This document shows, piece after piece, positions 1 to 10,109 of a DNA stretch of 57,364 nucleotides. The notes beneath the pieces were generated by a model. It ran no database searches. It had not been told where the DNA came from and was given only the letters and a program-made list of their open reading frames with translations. The position numbers and the translations under genes were made by a program. The stretch comes from Mesorhizobium amorphae (GTDB lineage: Bacteria > Pseudomonadota > Alphaproteobacteria > Rhizobiales > Rhizobiaceae): assembly GCA_003240775.1 (NCBI GenBank), contig QFNI01000023.1, positions 1 to 57,364 on the forward strand. Reading direction: 5' to 3'. The stretch's first letter is position 1. Every line of letters begins with the position of its first letter.

Positions 1-690
1 AACGTCCAGGCCGAACCCGCCTTCAACCAGGGCTTCTTCGAGATCCAGGACGAGGGCTCCCAGCTTGCCGCAACGCTCGCGGGTGCTGCGCCCGGCGAGA
101 CCGTTCTCGACCTTTGCGCGGGCGCGGGCGGCAAGACGCTGGCGCTGGCGGCTGCGATGCAGAACACGGGCGCGATCACCGCCTTCGACGCCGAAAAGCC
201 GCGTCTCGCCCCGATCTTCGAGCGCCTGCGCCGGTCCGATGTCCGCAACGTCGAGGTCGTCGCCCGCTTGTCCGAGCTCGACCATCTCGCAAACGCCGCA
301 GACCTCGTGCTGGTCGACGCACCCTGCACGGGCTCGGGCACCTGGCGCCGCCGCCCCGACGCCAAGTGGCGCCTGTCCGACCGCCAGCTCGACGCCCGCA
401 CGGCCGAGCAGTCGGCCATCCTCGACCAGGCCGCCCGGTATGTGCGCCCCGGCGGCCGGCTCGCCTACATCACCTGTTCCGTTTTTCGTGCCGAGAACGG
501 TGCCCAGGTCGAGGGTTTTCTCGCGAGGAATCCCGGTTTCACAGCGGCCGACCCCGTCGCGCTCTGGGAGGGGGTCGCTCCGGGCACCGCCCACCGCGCC
601 CGTTTCGACAGCGGGCAGGGCATCGTGCTTTCCCCCGCCCGCAGCGGCACCGACGGGTTCTTCTTCAGCCTCTTCCACCGCAAGGCCTGA
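1..690 (+). CDS. rsmB: RsmB/NOP-family rRNA cytosine-5 methyltransferase, C-terminal part (5' truncated by window)
   Basis: The reading frame is open from base 1, so the gene begins outside the window; only the catalytic Rossmann domain is visible. Seen: an SAM-binding motif I (LDLCAGAGGKT, about bases 100-135), the Pro-Cys motif IV (DAPCTGSG, Cys codon 325-327) and the Thr-Cys motif VI (ITCSVF, Cys codon 475-477). In this family the motif VI cysteine is the nucleophile that attacks C6 of cytosine and the motif IV cysteine assists product release. The expected substrate is 16S rRNA (C967 in E. coli RsmB), although relatives include other Sun/NOP-type enzymes. Position upstream of guaA is familiar in rhizobia, where guaB usually precedes it. 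Family is certain; the exact rRNA target is inferred. Confidence 0.9.
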   Translation, partial: NVQAEPAFNQGFFEIQDEGSQLAATLAGAAPGETVLDLCAGAGGKTLALAAAMQNTGAITAFDAEKPRLAPIFERLRRSDVRNVEVVARLSELDHLANAADLVLVDAPCTGSGTWRRRPDAKWRLSDRQLDARTAEQSAILDQAARYVRPGGRLAYITCSVFRAENGAQVEGFLARNPGFTAADPVALWEGVAPGTAHRARFDSGQGIVLSPARSGTDGFFFSLFHRKA

Positions 691-750
691 GCTGGGTCTC
701 CCTCTCTCCGACGAGGGGAGGGGATGGTCTGCATCCTCAGTGGGGCGTGA

Positions 751-791
751 GCGTCACGGCATGAATTCTCGGGTCACGCCCAGAATGACGA
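751..791 (+). repeat. Dispersed repeat family 1, copy A
   Basis: About 41 bp beginning GCGTCACGGCATGAATTC and ending CCCAGAATGACGA. It is matched in inverted orientation at 886-927 and again at the right end of the window (57328-57364). The core contains the dyad TTCTCGGGTC...GACCCGAGAA, imperfect in this copy. Intergenic and non-coding. Elements of this look are widely scattered in rhizobial genomes; the mobility mechanism is not visible here. Confidence 0.75.
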
Positions 792-885
792 GGCGGGGCG
801 GAGACGAAGCGCAAACCGAGCATCGTCCTCAAGACCAATGCTCCCAGAGCCCACTTCTCTCATCATCGATTCTATTCCCTTCATC

Positions 886-927
886 TCGTCATTCTCGAGC
901 TTGACCCGAGAATCCATGCCCTGACGC
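886..927 (-). repeat. Dispersed repeat family 1, copy B (inverted relative to copy A)
   Basis: Read on the minus strand this begins GCGTCAGGGCATGGATTC and ends CTCGAGAATGACGA, matching copy A with only a few substitutions. Copies A and B face each other across about 95 bp in which I see no gene. The arrangement could form a large cruciform or an RNA stem downstream of the methyltransferase gene. Between 928 and 1061 I see nothing identifiable. Confidence 0.75.
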
Positions 928-1061
928 CCGCGCCCCGCTGACGGCCCAGAACCCCACGGCCCTTCACCTGCCGGGACCCTAATCCGGCCGCCGCGCCTGC
1001 GCACCTCCCGCCGCCCCGTTCTCCCCCACCGTGCCCGGCTCCGCAGTGCCGTGCGCCGCGG

Positions 1062-1439
1062 TTACCCACAGCACCCCCTCTTCTTCCTCATTCAAAAAAC
1101 CCTCTTCGAAAGGTCTTCTTGTTCTTAGACTCTGTTGGATGTGGGGATTGCCTCTTCTCCACCGCGCGCCGTTTTCTCGCCGCCCGTGCTGCGCGGGAAA
1201 CCGAAAGCTCGGTGCCGGTGGATAAGTCCGGGGAACATCTTGAAACTCCCCGCAGATTCAGCGGCTTGCTTCCCCATTTCCGCAAAACCCGCCCCACCGG
1301 CGATTGTGGACGCCGCCGCCTCGTCCCCATCCCGTCCACACCCCCGATCGACGCCCCGCGAAGGAACCGATCTGTGGACAACCGTCCGACTTATACAGAG
1401 CCCCCCGGCAACGGATTTCCTGCAGCCGACTTATGCACA
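1062..1439. other. Cluster of DnaA-box-like sites with adjacent AT-rich patch: candidate replication origin or DnaA-binding locus
   Basis: Sites within one mismatch of TTATNCACA: TTACCCACA at 1062-1070; TTATCCACC on the minus strand at 1217-1225; TTGTCCACA on the minus strand at 1373-1381; TTATACAGA at 1391-1399; and an exact TTATGCACA at 1431-1439. Weaker TGTGGA/TCCACA matches occur near 1305, 1335, 1443, 1464 and 1503. Bases 1081-1140 are only 23/60 G+C by count, far below the surroundings, as expected of an unwinding element. Against it: alphaproteobacterial oriC usually lies beside hemE, and no dnaA, hemE or parAB is seen here. It could instead be a DnaA-titration or regulatory site. Confidence 0.4.
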
Positions 1440-1590
1440 CGCCTCCACAGGCCCGTCCGGAATCTGTGGAGGAAACCAAGCCCCGCCCAAGCCGCATTCC
1501 CCTGTGGAAAGGCATGAGAAAAAGCTTGGTGCCCGGCGATTTCCGGCGCAGCCGGGGAGGGCGCATCCTCGCCCCCCTTCAGGAGTTTCG

Positions 1591-2043
1591 ATGTCCTCCC
1601 GCTTGGCCCTTTTTCTCTTCATCCTGGGCACGCTGGGCGCGGGCCTCTTGATCGGATCGGTTTCCGCGCCCGACGCGTGGTACCAGGCGCTCGCCAAGCC
1701 CGCATTCAACCCGCCGCCCTGGCTCTTTCCGCCCACCTGGACAGTGCTCTACGTGCTGATCGGCGTCGCCGGCTGGCGCGTCTGGCGCCTGCCCGCGCGT
1801 GACGGCCTTCTCGGGCTCTGGGGCGCCCAGATGGCGCTCAATCTGATTTGGACGCCTGTCTTCTTCGGCCTTCACCAGATCGGCTGGGCACTCGTCGTGA
1901 TCGTGGGCCTTCTCGCCCTGATCCTCGTCTTCATCGCGCGCGCCTGGCGCCGCGATCGGGTCGCGGCATTCCTCTTCGTGCCCTATGCCGCCTGGGTCGG
2001 CTTCGCCACGCTGCTGACAGCCTCGATCTGGCGCCTCAACTGA
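1591..2043 (+). CDS. tspO: TspO/MBR (peripheral benzodiazepine receptor-like) membrane protein
   Basis: A 150-residue integral membrane protein, the usual TspO length, with five hydrophobic segments. Seen: the family signature around residues 29-47, KPAFNPPPWLFPPTW, followed by further Trp-rich helices. TspO proteins bind tetrapyrroles and related ligands and in alphaproteobacteria modulate photosynthesis or stress responses; that role is family knowledge, not shown here. The ATG at 1591 is chosen because AGGAG at 1581-1585 is well spaced and the hydrophobic N-terminus starts there. The frame is open much further upstream, but that part runs into the DnaA-box region and lacks family similarity. 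Its stop at 2041-2043 lies 51 bp before the chosen start of the next gene. Confidence 0.88.
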   Translation: MSSRLALFLFILGTLGAGLLIGSVSAPDAWYQALAKPAFNPPPWLFPPTWTVLYVLIGVAGWRVWRLPARDGLLGLWGAQMALNLIWTPVFFGLHQIGWALVVIVGLLALILVFIARAWRRDRVAAFLFVPYAAWVGFATLLTASIWRLN

Positions 2044-2094
2044 TTGCGCCACCTCCAGTGGCGTCGTAAGCCGGATGGCGAGCGAGGGTCTGAC

Positions 2095-2553
2095 GTGGCG
2101 GAAGCGATCGAGTCGGGAGTGGAAATCGAGGAGCGCGTGCGCGTCTCCTTCGATCGCATGCCCGCGCTCGCGGCCATCGGCGCGGAGCTGACGCTCGTGC
2201 GGCCGGGCACGATTGAGATCGAGATGCCGCAGAGCCCGCGCCTCGCCCAGCAGCACGGCTTTCTGCATGCCGGCATCATCGCGACCGCGCTCGATGCCGC
2301 CTGCACCTGCGCGGCCTTGTCGATGACCCCGCGCGAGGCGGGCGTGCTCACCATCGAGTTCAAGGTGAACCTTTTGGCACCCGGCCGCGGCGAGCGCTTC
2401 CTGTTCCGCGGCTCCGTCACCAAGCCCGGCCGCACCATCATTGTGGGCGACGGCCAAGCCTATGCGATGGGCGAGGACGGCGCCGTCAAGCTGATTGCCA
2501 CCATGACGGGAACGCTGATGGTGGTGCGCGGCCGCGAAGGCATCGAGGGATGA
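2095..2553 (+). CDS. PaaI-family hotdog-fold thioesterase
   Basis: About 152 residues from GTG 2095, chosen because GAGGG (2084-2088) sits six bases upstream; a TTG at 2044 would add 17 poorly conserved residues. Seen: the hotdog signature HGFLHAGIIATALDAAC around the central helix, and a C-terminal strand KLIATMTGTLMVV. The family hydrolyses acyl- or aryl-CoA thioesters in the cytoplasm; the substrate cannot be read from sequence. Its stop overlaps the next start as ATGA (2550-2553), so it is probably translated together with the nucleosidase. Not enough is visible to call it paaI in the phenylacetate sense. Confidence 0.8.
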   Translation: MAEAIESGVEIEERVRVSFDRMPALAAIGAELTLVRPGTIEIEMPQSPRLAQQHGFLHAGIIATALDAACTCAALSMTPREAGVLTIEFKVNLLAPGRGERFLFRGSVTKPGRTIIVGDGQAYAMGEDGAVKLIATMTGTLMVVRGREGIEG

Positions 2554-3192
2554 TCCCCTTGCACACGATCGGCACCGCCCGCGTGCTCTTCGTGATGGCC
2601 GCCCGCGCCGAATGGGGCGAGCACTGCCGCAAGCTCTTCACGCCGCTCTTCTGCGGCGTGGGCCCGGTGGAGGCGGGTGTCGCGACCGCCCGATGCCTGG
2701 CCGGGCTCGCAGCCGCTGGCACCCCGCCCGATCTCGTCGTCTCGCTCGGCTCCGCCGGCTCGCGCACGCTGGTTCAGGCGGGCCTCTATCAGGTCTCGAG
2801 CGTCAGCTACCGCGACATGGATGCGAGCGTGCTCGGCTTTCCCCGCGGCGTCACCCCCTTTCTCGACCTGCCTCCCGTGCTTTCCCTGCCATGCCCGTTT
2901 CCGGACATCCCCCAGGCCACGCTCGCCACCGGGGCAAGCGTCGTCTCGGGCGCGGCCTATGACGGGATCGCGGCCGACATGGTGGACATGGAGACCTTCG
3001 CCGTTCTCCGCGCCTGCCAGACCGCTCAGGTGCCGCTAATCGGACTGCGCGCCATCTCCGACGGGGCGGCCGAGCTTCGGGCGCTTTCGGACTGGACCGA
3101 GTATCTCCACGTCGTGGACGAAAAGCTCGCCCACGCGGTTTCCCGGCTTGCCGATGTGGACTGGCGCGCGGCAATTGCGCTACGGGCAGAAG

Positions 3193-3215
<23 letters not shown>
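2550..3215 (+). CDS. 5'-methylthioadenosine/S-adenosylhomocysteine nucleosidase
   Basis: A 221-residue phosphorylase/nucleosidase-fold protein predicted to cleave MTA and SAH to adenine plus the thioribose, recycling SAM by-products in the cytosol. Seen: VVSLGSAGS near residue 70 (the base/phosphate-site glycine loop), DMETFAVLRAC with the ribose-binding Glu, and GLRAISDGA with the catalytic Asp, matching the order in E. coli MtnN (VEMEA...RAISD). Start ATG 2550 overlaps the thioesterase stop, and its 3' end overlaps guaA by 23 bp, so the three genes form one tight transcription unit. Linking SAM by-product salvage with GMP synthesis is a purine theme but no mechanism is implied. Confidence 0.82.
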
Positions 3216-4770
<1,555 letters not shown>

Positions 4771-4925
4771 GGCGTGCGCGTCTGACGCGTTCGTCCGGCC
4801 CAGGGCAGGCCTGAAGGTGCGACACTGAATTCCTCGCGCCGGAGGCTGGAAAAACGCGGCAGAGAGCTATCTCCAGCTTAGCGGCATTCCGCTGCACGCC
4901 CCTTGGGGGCGCCACGCCCGAGAGG

Positions 4926-7367
4926 ATGCTCGCCTTGCCTGCCGACCGCTCCGCGCCCCACACCCCATCGCGCGACCGTGGGGGGAGGGGCTGGCTCCTG
5001 CTCTTCTTCGCCGGCCTCGTTGGCGCGCTTCTGACGGGCCTGCCCACGGCGGGGCTCGGCGCCTGGCTCGTCTCGCTCGGCGGCAGCTGGTTCTATCTCG
5101 TTCTCGGCCTTGTTCTTTCGCTCGGCGCCCTTCTCGGCTTTCTCGGCCGCCGCGGGCTCGCGGTCGCGCTTCTGGGCGCAGCGGTCCTCGGAACGCTCGC
5201 CTGGTCGGTCTTCGAGATCGCCGCCAAGGGCTGGATGCCCGCCTGGCCGATCGACCTCGCCGCGCGCACGGGCCTTGTCGCAGCGCTTTTCGCGCTGACG
5301 CTCCTCGGTTACGCGCTGGCGCGGGGCGGGGCGTTGCGAACCGTCGTTCTTCTGGGCACGGGCGGCGGCGGCGCAGCCCTTGCTGCGCTCGTGGCGCTCG
5401 GCTGGGAACGGCCGGTGTCGCCCACCGAGCAGATCGCCGCCACAGCCTCGCCGCCCGACACCGACTGGACCGCCTTCGGCGGCTCGCCCGAAGGCCGCCG
5501 CTTCCAGGCCATCGGACAGATCACGCCCGAAAACGTGGCCGGTCTCACCGAGGCCTGGCGCTTCCGGACGGGTGACGAGCAGCCCAACGACCGCGTCTTC
5601 TATGCCGCGCAGAACACGCCGCTGAAGATCGGCGACACGCTGTTTCTCTGCTCGCCCGGCAACAAGGTCTTCGCGCTCGATCCCGGCACGGGCGAGGAGC
5701 GCTGGCGCTTCAACCCCAAGGTCGAGCCCCGCGTGATGGAATCGATGTTCAGCGCCGCCTGCCGCGCGGTCGGCTATCACCAGAGCGCTGGCGGGGGCGA
5801 CGCGCTCTGCTCGGCGCGCGTCTTCGTCACGGTGGCCGACGGCCGCCTCGCAGCGCTCGATGCGCGCTCGGGCGCCCCCTGCACCGGGTTCGGCACGAAC
5901 GGGGTGGTGGACCTGACGGCTGGCATGGGCATCGCCGAGCCCGGCCACGCCTCGTCCAATTCCGGCCCCGCCGTGATCGGCGATCTCGTGCTCGTCGGCC
6001 AGCAGGTTTCCGACAACCAGCGCCGCGATGCGCCATCGGGCGTGGTGCGCGCCTATGACGCCCAGACGGGCGCTCTCCGCTGGGCCTGGGATGCCAAGCG
6101 CCTCGACCGCCCGCGCGAGCCGCTCGCGACCGGCGAGATCTGGCCCCAGGGCACCCCCAATGTGTGGAACGTGATCTCGGGCGACCCCGCGCTCGGCCTC
6201 GTCTTCCTGGGCACCGGCAATCCCGGCAACGACCATTGGGGCGGCAACCGCGATCCCGAAGACGATGAATACGCCTCCACCGTGGTCGCGGTCGATCTCG
6301 CGAGCGGTGACACCCGCTGGCACTTCCGCACCGTGCTCAACGACCGCTTCGACTACGACATCGGCGCCCAGCCTGTGGTGGCGGACGTCTCGGTCGACGG
6401 TGCGACCCGGCGCGCTGTGATCCAGGCCACCAAGACCGGCTCGCTCTTCGTGCTCGATGCGCTCACGGGCGAACCCCTGCGCACCGTCGAGAACAAGCCC
6501 GTGCCGACCGGCGCGCTTCCCGGCGAGACGCTTTCGCCCGTTCAGCCGCAATCCACCTTCTACCCCAACCTCGCCGGCGTGCCCGGCCCGGACCCCGAGC
6601 GCATCGACGCAAGCCACGCCTTCGGCGTTTCCCCGATAGACGCAGCCCTTTGCCGCATCGACTACCACCGCATGCGCTATGAGGGCATCTACACGCCGCC
6701 GAGCGAGGAAGGCTTGGGCACCCTGCTGTTCCCCGGCACGGTGGGTGGGCCGAACTGGGGCGGCATCGCGGTGGACGAGGCGCGCGGCATCGCCATCGGC
6801 AACCATTCGCGCCTCGCCAACCGCGTCGAGATGATCGCGAACGCCGATTTCTCGGAAACCCCGATCGGCGACGGCGGCCGGCGGCCCGACCAGGACGTCG
6901 CCCCCCAGGCGGGCGCGCCCTGGGGCGTGGACCGCCCGATGTGGCTTTCGCCGCTCGGCGTGCCCTGCATCGCCCCGCCCTGGGGCTTCCTCTGGGCGGT
7001 GGATCTCGCCTCCGGCGCGCTTTTGTGGAGCCAGCCCCTGGGCACTGGCTTCGACATGGGCCCGCTCGGCGTGCCCACCTTCCTGCGGGTGCCGCTCGGC
7101 ACGCCCAATCTCGGCGGCCCCGTCATGACCGCGTCCGGCGTCACCTTCATCGCCGCGGCCCAGGACGATTTCTTCCGCGCCTTCGAGACCCGCACCGGCC
7201 GGCTTCTCTGGTCCGCGCGCCTTCCCGCCGGCGGCCAGGCCGGCGCCATGACCTACATGCATGCGGGCCGCCAATACGTGGCCATCGTCGCCACCGGCCA
7301 CGCCCAGCTCCAGACCACGCCGGGCGACTCGCTCGTGGTCTACGCCCTGCCCGAAGGCACGGAGTGA
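4926..7367 (+). CDS. gcd: Membrane-bound PQQ-dependent dehydrogenase, glucose/quinate/shikimate type
   Basis: An 813-residue quinoprotein (E. coli Gcd is 796). Residues about 20-150 form a block of hydrophobic helices anchoring it in the inner membrane and binding ubiquinone; the remainder is the periplasmic eight-bladed propeller with repeated W-motifs (LRWAWDAK, TRWHFRTV, LLWSQPL). Asp436 (GNPGNDHWGG) aligns with the catalytic Asp of Gcd, and Lys503 (ATKTGSLFVLD) with its PQQ-contacting Lys. It would oxidise an aldose or cyclic polyol in the periplasm and feed electrons to quinone. No pqq biosynthesis genes are in the window. Which of glucose, quinate or shikimate is used cannot be told. 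The start is uncertain because GAGAGG abuts the ATG. Confidence 0.88.
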   Translation: MLALPADRSAPHTPSRDRGGRGWLLLFFAGLVGALLTGLPTAGLGAWLVSLGGSWFYLVLGLVLSLGALLGFLGRRGLAVALLGAAVLGTLAWSVFEIAAKGWMPAWPIDLAARTGLVAALFALTLLGYALARGGALRTVVLLGTGGGGAALAALVALGWERPVSPTEQIAATASPPDTDWTAFGGSPEGRRFQAIGQITPENVAGLTEAWRFRTGDEQPNDRVFYAAQNTPLKIGDTLFLCSPGNKVFALDPGTGEERWRFNPKVEPRVMESMFSAACRAVGYHQSAGGGDALCSARVFVTVADGRLAALDARSGAPCTGFGTNGVVDLTAGMGIAEPGHASSNSGPAVIGDLVLVGQQVSDNQRRDAPSGVVRAYDAQTGALRWAWDAKRLDRPREPLATGEIWPQGTPNVWNVISGDPALGLVFLGTGNPGNDHWGGNRDPEDDEYASTVVAVDLASGDTRWHFRTVLNDRFDYDIGAQPVVADVSVDGATRRAVIQATKTGSLFVLDALTGEPLRTVENKPVPTGALPGETLSPVQPQSTFYPNLAGVPGPDPERIDASHAFGVSPIDAALCRIDYHRMRYEGIYTPPSEEGLGTLLFPGTVGGPNWGGIAVDEARGIAIGNHSRLANRVEMIANADFSETPIGDGGRRPDQDVAPQAGAPWGVDRPMWLSPLGVPCIAPPWGFLWAVDLASGALLWSQPLGTGFDMGPLGVPTFLRVPLGTPNLGGPVMTASGVTFIAAAQDDFFRAFETRTGRLLWSARLPAGGQAGAMTYMHAGRQYVAIVATGHAQLQTTPGDSLVVYALPEGTE

Positions 7368-7407
7368 TCGAAAGGCGGCGCTTCGCAGGGAGCGCCGCCC
7401 ACGGCCC

Positions 7408-8472
7408 TCACCCCCGCGCCTCGCGCAGGCGGCGGGCTTCGGGCACCACCGTCTCGGCCACCAGGCGGTGGAGGTCGCGCACATAGCCCCCGCGGCCCGA
7501 CGGCATCGTTTCGTCGGACGTGATGGCGACCGACAGGTCGAGCCGGGGCAGCACATAGATCATCTGCCCGCCATAGCCCCAGCCGTAGAAGCCTTCCTCG
7601 CCAGCGAATTCGTCGATGAACCAGCCGTAGCCGTAGCGCCCCTCATGGAAGGCCGAGCGCGTGAGCGGCGTCCAGGAGCGCGCGATCCAGTCTGCCGAGA
7701 CGACCCGCTCGCCGTCCGCTGTCGCCCCGCGCCGGCGATAGAGCTCGCCGAAGGCAAGCAGGCTTTTGGGCGTCATCGCCGTCTGGTTGCCGCCGAGGTC
7801 GACGCCTTGCGGGTCGCGCTCCCAGCTCGACACCTCGATGCCCGCCGGCCGCAGCCATTCGCGCGCGAGCTGCCGCGTGGGGCTGCCCGAGGCGCGCGTG
7901 AGGATGGCGGAAAGCAGGTGCGTCGAGCCGGTCGAGTAGAGCATCCGGCCGCCCGGCTCGTCCACAAAGGGCCGGGCGAGCGCGTCGCGCACCCAGTTGC
8001 GGCTCGCGATCCACTCGCCGTAATTGCCGCCCGAGGTGCGCTCGAGCCCCGCCTGCATGGAAAGCAGGTTGCCCACCGTGATGCGGAAGAGGCGTGGGTC
8101 GGGGTTTGCCGGGAACTGGCTTTCGAGCACGCTGGCGATCGGCTGGTCGGGGCCGTCCAGGATCTTGCGATCAATGGCGATGCCCACCAGAAGCGCTATC
8201 ACCGATTTCGACGCCGACTTGATGTTGGCCGCCCGGTCCGTCCTGAAGCGCCCGAAGCCCCGGTCCACCAGCGTGTTGCCGTTCACCGCCACAAGCATCG
8301 TGCGCAGGTTCGGATAGCTCCCCGCCCGCTCCACTGCCGCCCCGAACCCGCCCCCCGCCGTCTGCGCGAATGCGGGCCGGCCGAGAAGTGCCACAGCCGG
8401 CAGCGCCAGGCACCCGCCGAGAAACCCGCGCCGGTTGAGCGAAGAGGCCGCCGCCTGGAAAGAACACCGCAT
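7408..8472 (-). CDS. Exported serine hydrolase of the beta-lactamase (class C-like) family
   Basis: A 354-residue protein with a twin-arginine-type signal: NRRGFLGG at about 13-20, a hydrophobic stretch and an AFA cleavage-like site near residue 36. Active-site motifs of the PF00144 fold are visible: S86-A-S-K89 (SxxK) and Y179-S-T-G (the YxN-like motif). Such proteins include esterases, D-aminopeptidases and penicillin-binding-like enzymes; nothing here specifies resistance. ATG 8472 is chosen because the signal peptide begins there, although the frame stays open far upstream into the MFS gene. It converges on gcd with a 40 bp gap. Confidence 0.82.
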   Translation of the reverse strand: MRCSFQAAASSLNRRGFLGGCLALPAVALLGRPAFAQTAGGGFGAAVERAGSYPNLRTMLVAVNGNTLVDRGFGRFRTDRAANIKSASKSVIALLVGIAIDRKILDGPDQPIASVLESQFPANPDPRLFRITVGNLLSMQAGLERTSGGNYGEWIASRNWVRDALARPFVDEPGGRMLYSTGSTHLLSAILTRASGSPTRQLAREWLRPAGIEVSSWERDPQGVDLGGNQTAMTPKSLLAFGELYRRRGATADGERVVSADWIARSWTPLTRSAFHEGRYGYGWFIDEFAGEEGFYGWGYGGQMIYVLPRLDLSVAITSDETMPSGRGGYVRDLHRLVAETVVPEARRLREARG

Positions 8473-8594
8473 TGCTGGCCTCGCACGCTCGAAAAATCCG
8501 CTTGCCGGCGTTCTTAAGGCCCATCCCCGCGAGGGCGTAACCAAATCTCGGGCTCCCACCATCACGGTTTCGAGCTTTCGCGTGTTCGCAGCCC

Positions 8595-10016
8595 TCAGGC
8601 TCCGGGCGGGGCGGGGTGGCCCTTCGCGGTCATGCGGAAGGCGGCTATCGTGCCCACGAGGGCAAGCGGCAGTGCTGCTGCGAACACGGCAAGCCCTGCG
8701 GCCGACGCGGTGGCGGGGCTGGGGGCCGCGCCGAAACCTGCCGCATTGGCCGCGGCTCCCGCCATGGCCGCGCCCATCGCGTTTCCTGTCTGGCGCACGA
8801 AGATCAGGGCGGCCGAGCCGATCGTGCGCTCGTCGGCCGGCAGAACGGCAAGCAGCCGGCGGTTCATCATGGCCGACGACAGGCCGAAGCCCAGGCCCAG
8901 CACGGAGGCGCCGAGGATCACGCGCACGAGCTCTGCCTCGTGCATGACGAGCGCCAGAATGACGCTGCCGAGCAGGATCGCGCCCGCACCCAGCCGGATC
9001 ACGAGGCCTTCGCCGCGGGCGCCGGTTCCTGCGACCAGCATCGCCGACAGCGTCCAGCAGGCTGCCATGGAGGCGACAGCATAGCCCGCCGCGAGAGGCG
9101 TGAGGCCGCGCAGGATCTGGAGGATGGCAGGCCCATAGGCCGACAGTCCCATGGAGGCCGCGGTCAGCGCAAACATCGCGAGATAGCCGCTCCCCACCAG
9201 GCTCATGGGCCGCGCCGCGTCGAGCGGCAGGATGCGCGAGGCGGCGTGCCGGTCGGCCCAGACGGTCGCGCCCAGAAGCACGAAGCCCAGCGCCACCGCG
9301 CCGCCTTCCGCCCATCCGCCGAGCCTGTCTGCCAGACCCACCGACAGAACCGCGCAGGTGAGCAGCAAGAGCTGGAGAAGCGGCAGGCGGCCGGTCTTCG
9401 CCGGCTCGCGCTGGGCGTCGAACAGCCAGAAGGCGGCGATCACGAACATCACGGCCTGCGCGGCGAACAGCCAGAACACGATCCGCCAGCCCGAGCCTTG
9501 CGCGAACATCCCGCCGATCAGCGGGCCAAGTACCGTGGCGACGCCCCAGATTCCCGCAACCGAAGCGAACACGCGCGCGAGATGGCGAGGCGGAAAAAGG
9601 CGCGCGATGGCGACCATGGCGAGCCCCGACACCCAGCCCCCGCCGACGCCCTGCAGCAGGCGGCCGAGCACGAAGACCTCCATCGTGGGTGCCACAGCAC
9701 TCAGAGCGCACCCTGCGGCAAACAGCACGCCCCCCAGCATCGAAGCGCCGCGCAACCCGATCCGCTCGGAAAGCTGCCCCGCGCTCGCGCCTGCAAGGAT
9801 GGCGCCCAGCATGAAGCCCGCCACCGTCCAGGCGAACCAGGCATAGCCGCCGAGCTCCGCACCCACGCTCGGCATCAGCGTCGTGGTGACCAGGCTGTCG
9901 GAGGCCGTTAGCCACACCGCGAGCCAGATCAGCGCGAGCAAGGGCAGGCGTCCGCCACCCAGAAGCTCGCCCCAGCCCGCATGCTCGCTCGGCCGCACTT
10001 CTGCGCCGGCGCTCAC
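8595..10016 (-). CDS. MFS transporter, drug:H+ antiporter (DHA2-like)
   Basis: A 473-residue, strongly hydrophobic protein with well over ten membrane segments. Seen: the loop 2-3 motif A-like GQLSERIGLRGA, and motif C-like GPLIGGMFAQGSGWRIVFW typical of drug/H+ antiporters. The length fits the 14-helix group, though I did not count helices rigorously. The start is GTG 10016; no in-frame ATG lies nearby and the ribosome site is weak. A perfect 9-bp-arm palindrome lies 26-45 bp upstream (10042-10061), suggesting local repression by an unlinked TetR/MarR-type regulator. Substrate unknown. Confidence 0.82.
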   Translation of the reverse strand: MSAGAEVRPSEHAGWGELLGGGRLPLLALIWLAVWLTASDSLVTTTLMPSVGAELGGYAWFAWTVAGFMLGAILAGASAGQLSERIGLRGASMLGGVLFAAGCALSAVAPTMEVFVLGRLLQGVGGGWVSGLAMVAIARLFPPRHLARVFASVAGIWGVATVLGPLIGGMFAQGSGWRIVFWLFAAQAVMFVIAAFWLFDAQREPAKTGRLPLLQLLLLTCAVLSVGLADRLGGWAEGGAVALGFVLLGATVWADRHAASRILPLDAARPMSLVGSGYLAMFALTAASMGLSAYGPAILQILRGLTPLAAGYAVASMAACWTLSAMLVAGTGARGEGLVIRLGAGAILLGSVILALVMHEAELVRVILGASVLGLGFGLSSAMMNRRLLAVLPADERTIGSAALIFVRQTGNAMGAAMAGAAANAAGFGAAPSPATASAAGLAVFAAALPLALVGTIAAFRMTAKGHPAPPGA

Positions 10017-10041
10017 CGCCGGCCTGCCATGAAGGAGATCA

Positions 10042-10061
10042 TTCGCCCTATCTAGGGCGAA
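10042..10061. promoter_or_regulatory. Operator-like perfect palindrome upstream of the MFS gene
   Basis: TTCGCCCTA-TC-TAGGGCGAA: nine-base arms with no mismatch around a two-base centre, 26 bp upstream of the MFS GTG start. It contains a TAGATA hexamer on the minus strand that could be a -10 element, so bound protein would block the promoter. No regulator gene adjoins it. It could also act as a short terminator for the upstream gene ending elsewhere, but it has no T-tract. Confidence 0.5.
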
Positions 10062-10109
10062 GCCCGAAAAGGCGAGACGGAAGCGCTGGGCCCCGATGCG
10101 TTCGGGGGC

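Noticed and set aside
697..726. CTCCCTCTCTCCGACGAGGGGAGGGG-like stretch as a further family 2 repeat
   Set aside because: The core differs from the true elements and similarity is limited to G/C-rich runs; not strong enough to list as a feature.
4776..4790. CGCGT-CTG-ACGCG as guaA terminator
   Set aside because: Only five-base arms and no T-tract; too weak to call.
4878..7556. 892-codon open frame antisense to the PQQ dehydrogenase gene
   Set aside because: Low-complexity Arg/Ala/Gly/His-rich translation typical of the antisense frame of a high-GC gene; no domain recognisable and the opposite strand is an unmistakable quinoprotein.
7408..9915. 835-codon frame joining the serine hydrolase to the region of the MFS gene as one fusion protein
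   Set aside because: The MFS protein is encoded in a different frame; the upstream part of the long frame is its shadow, and a clear twin-arginine signal marks the true start at 8472.
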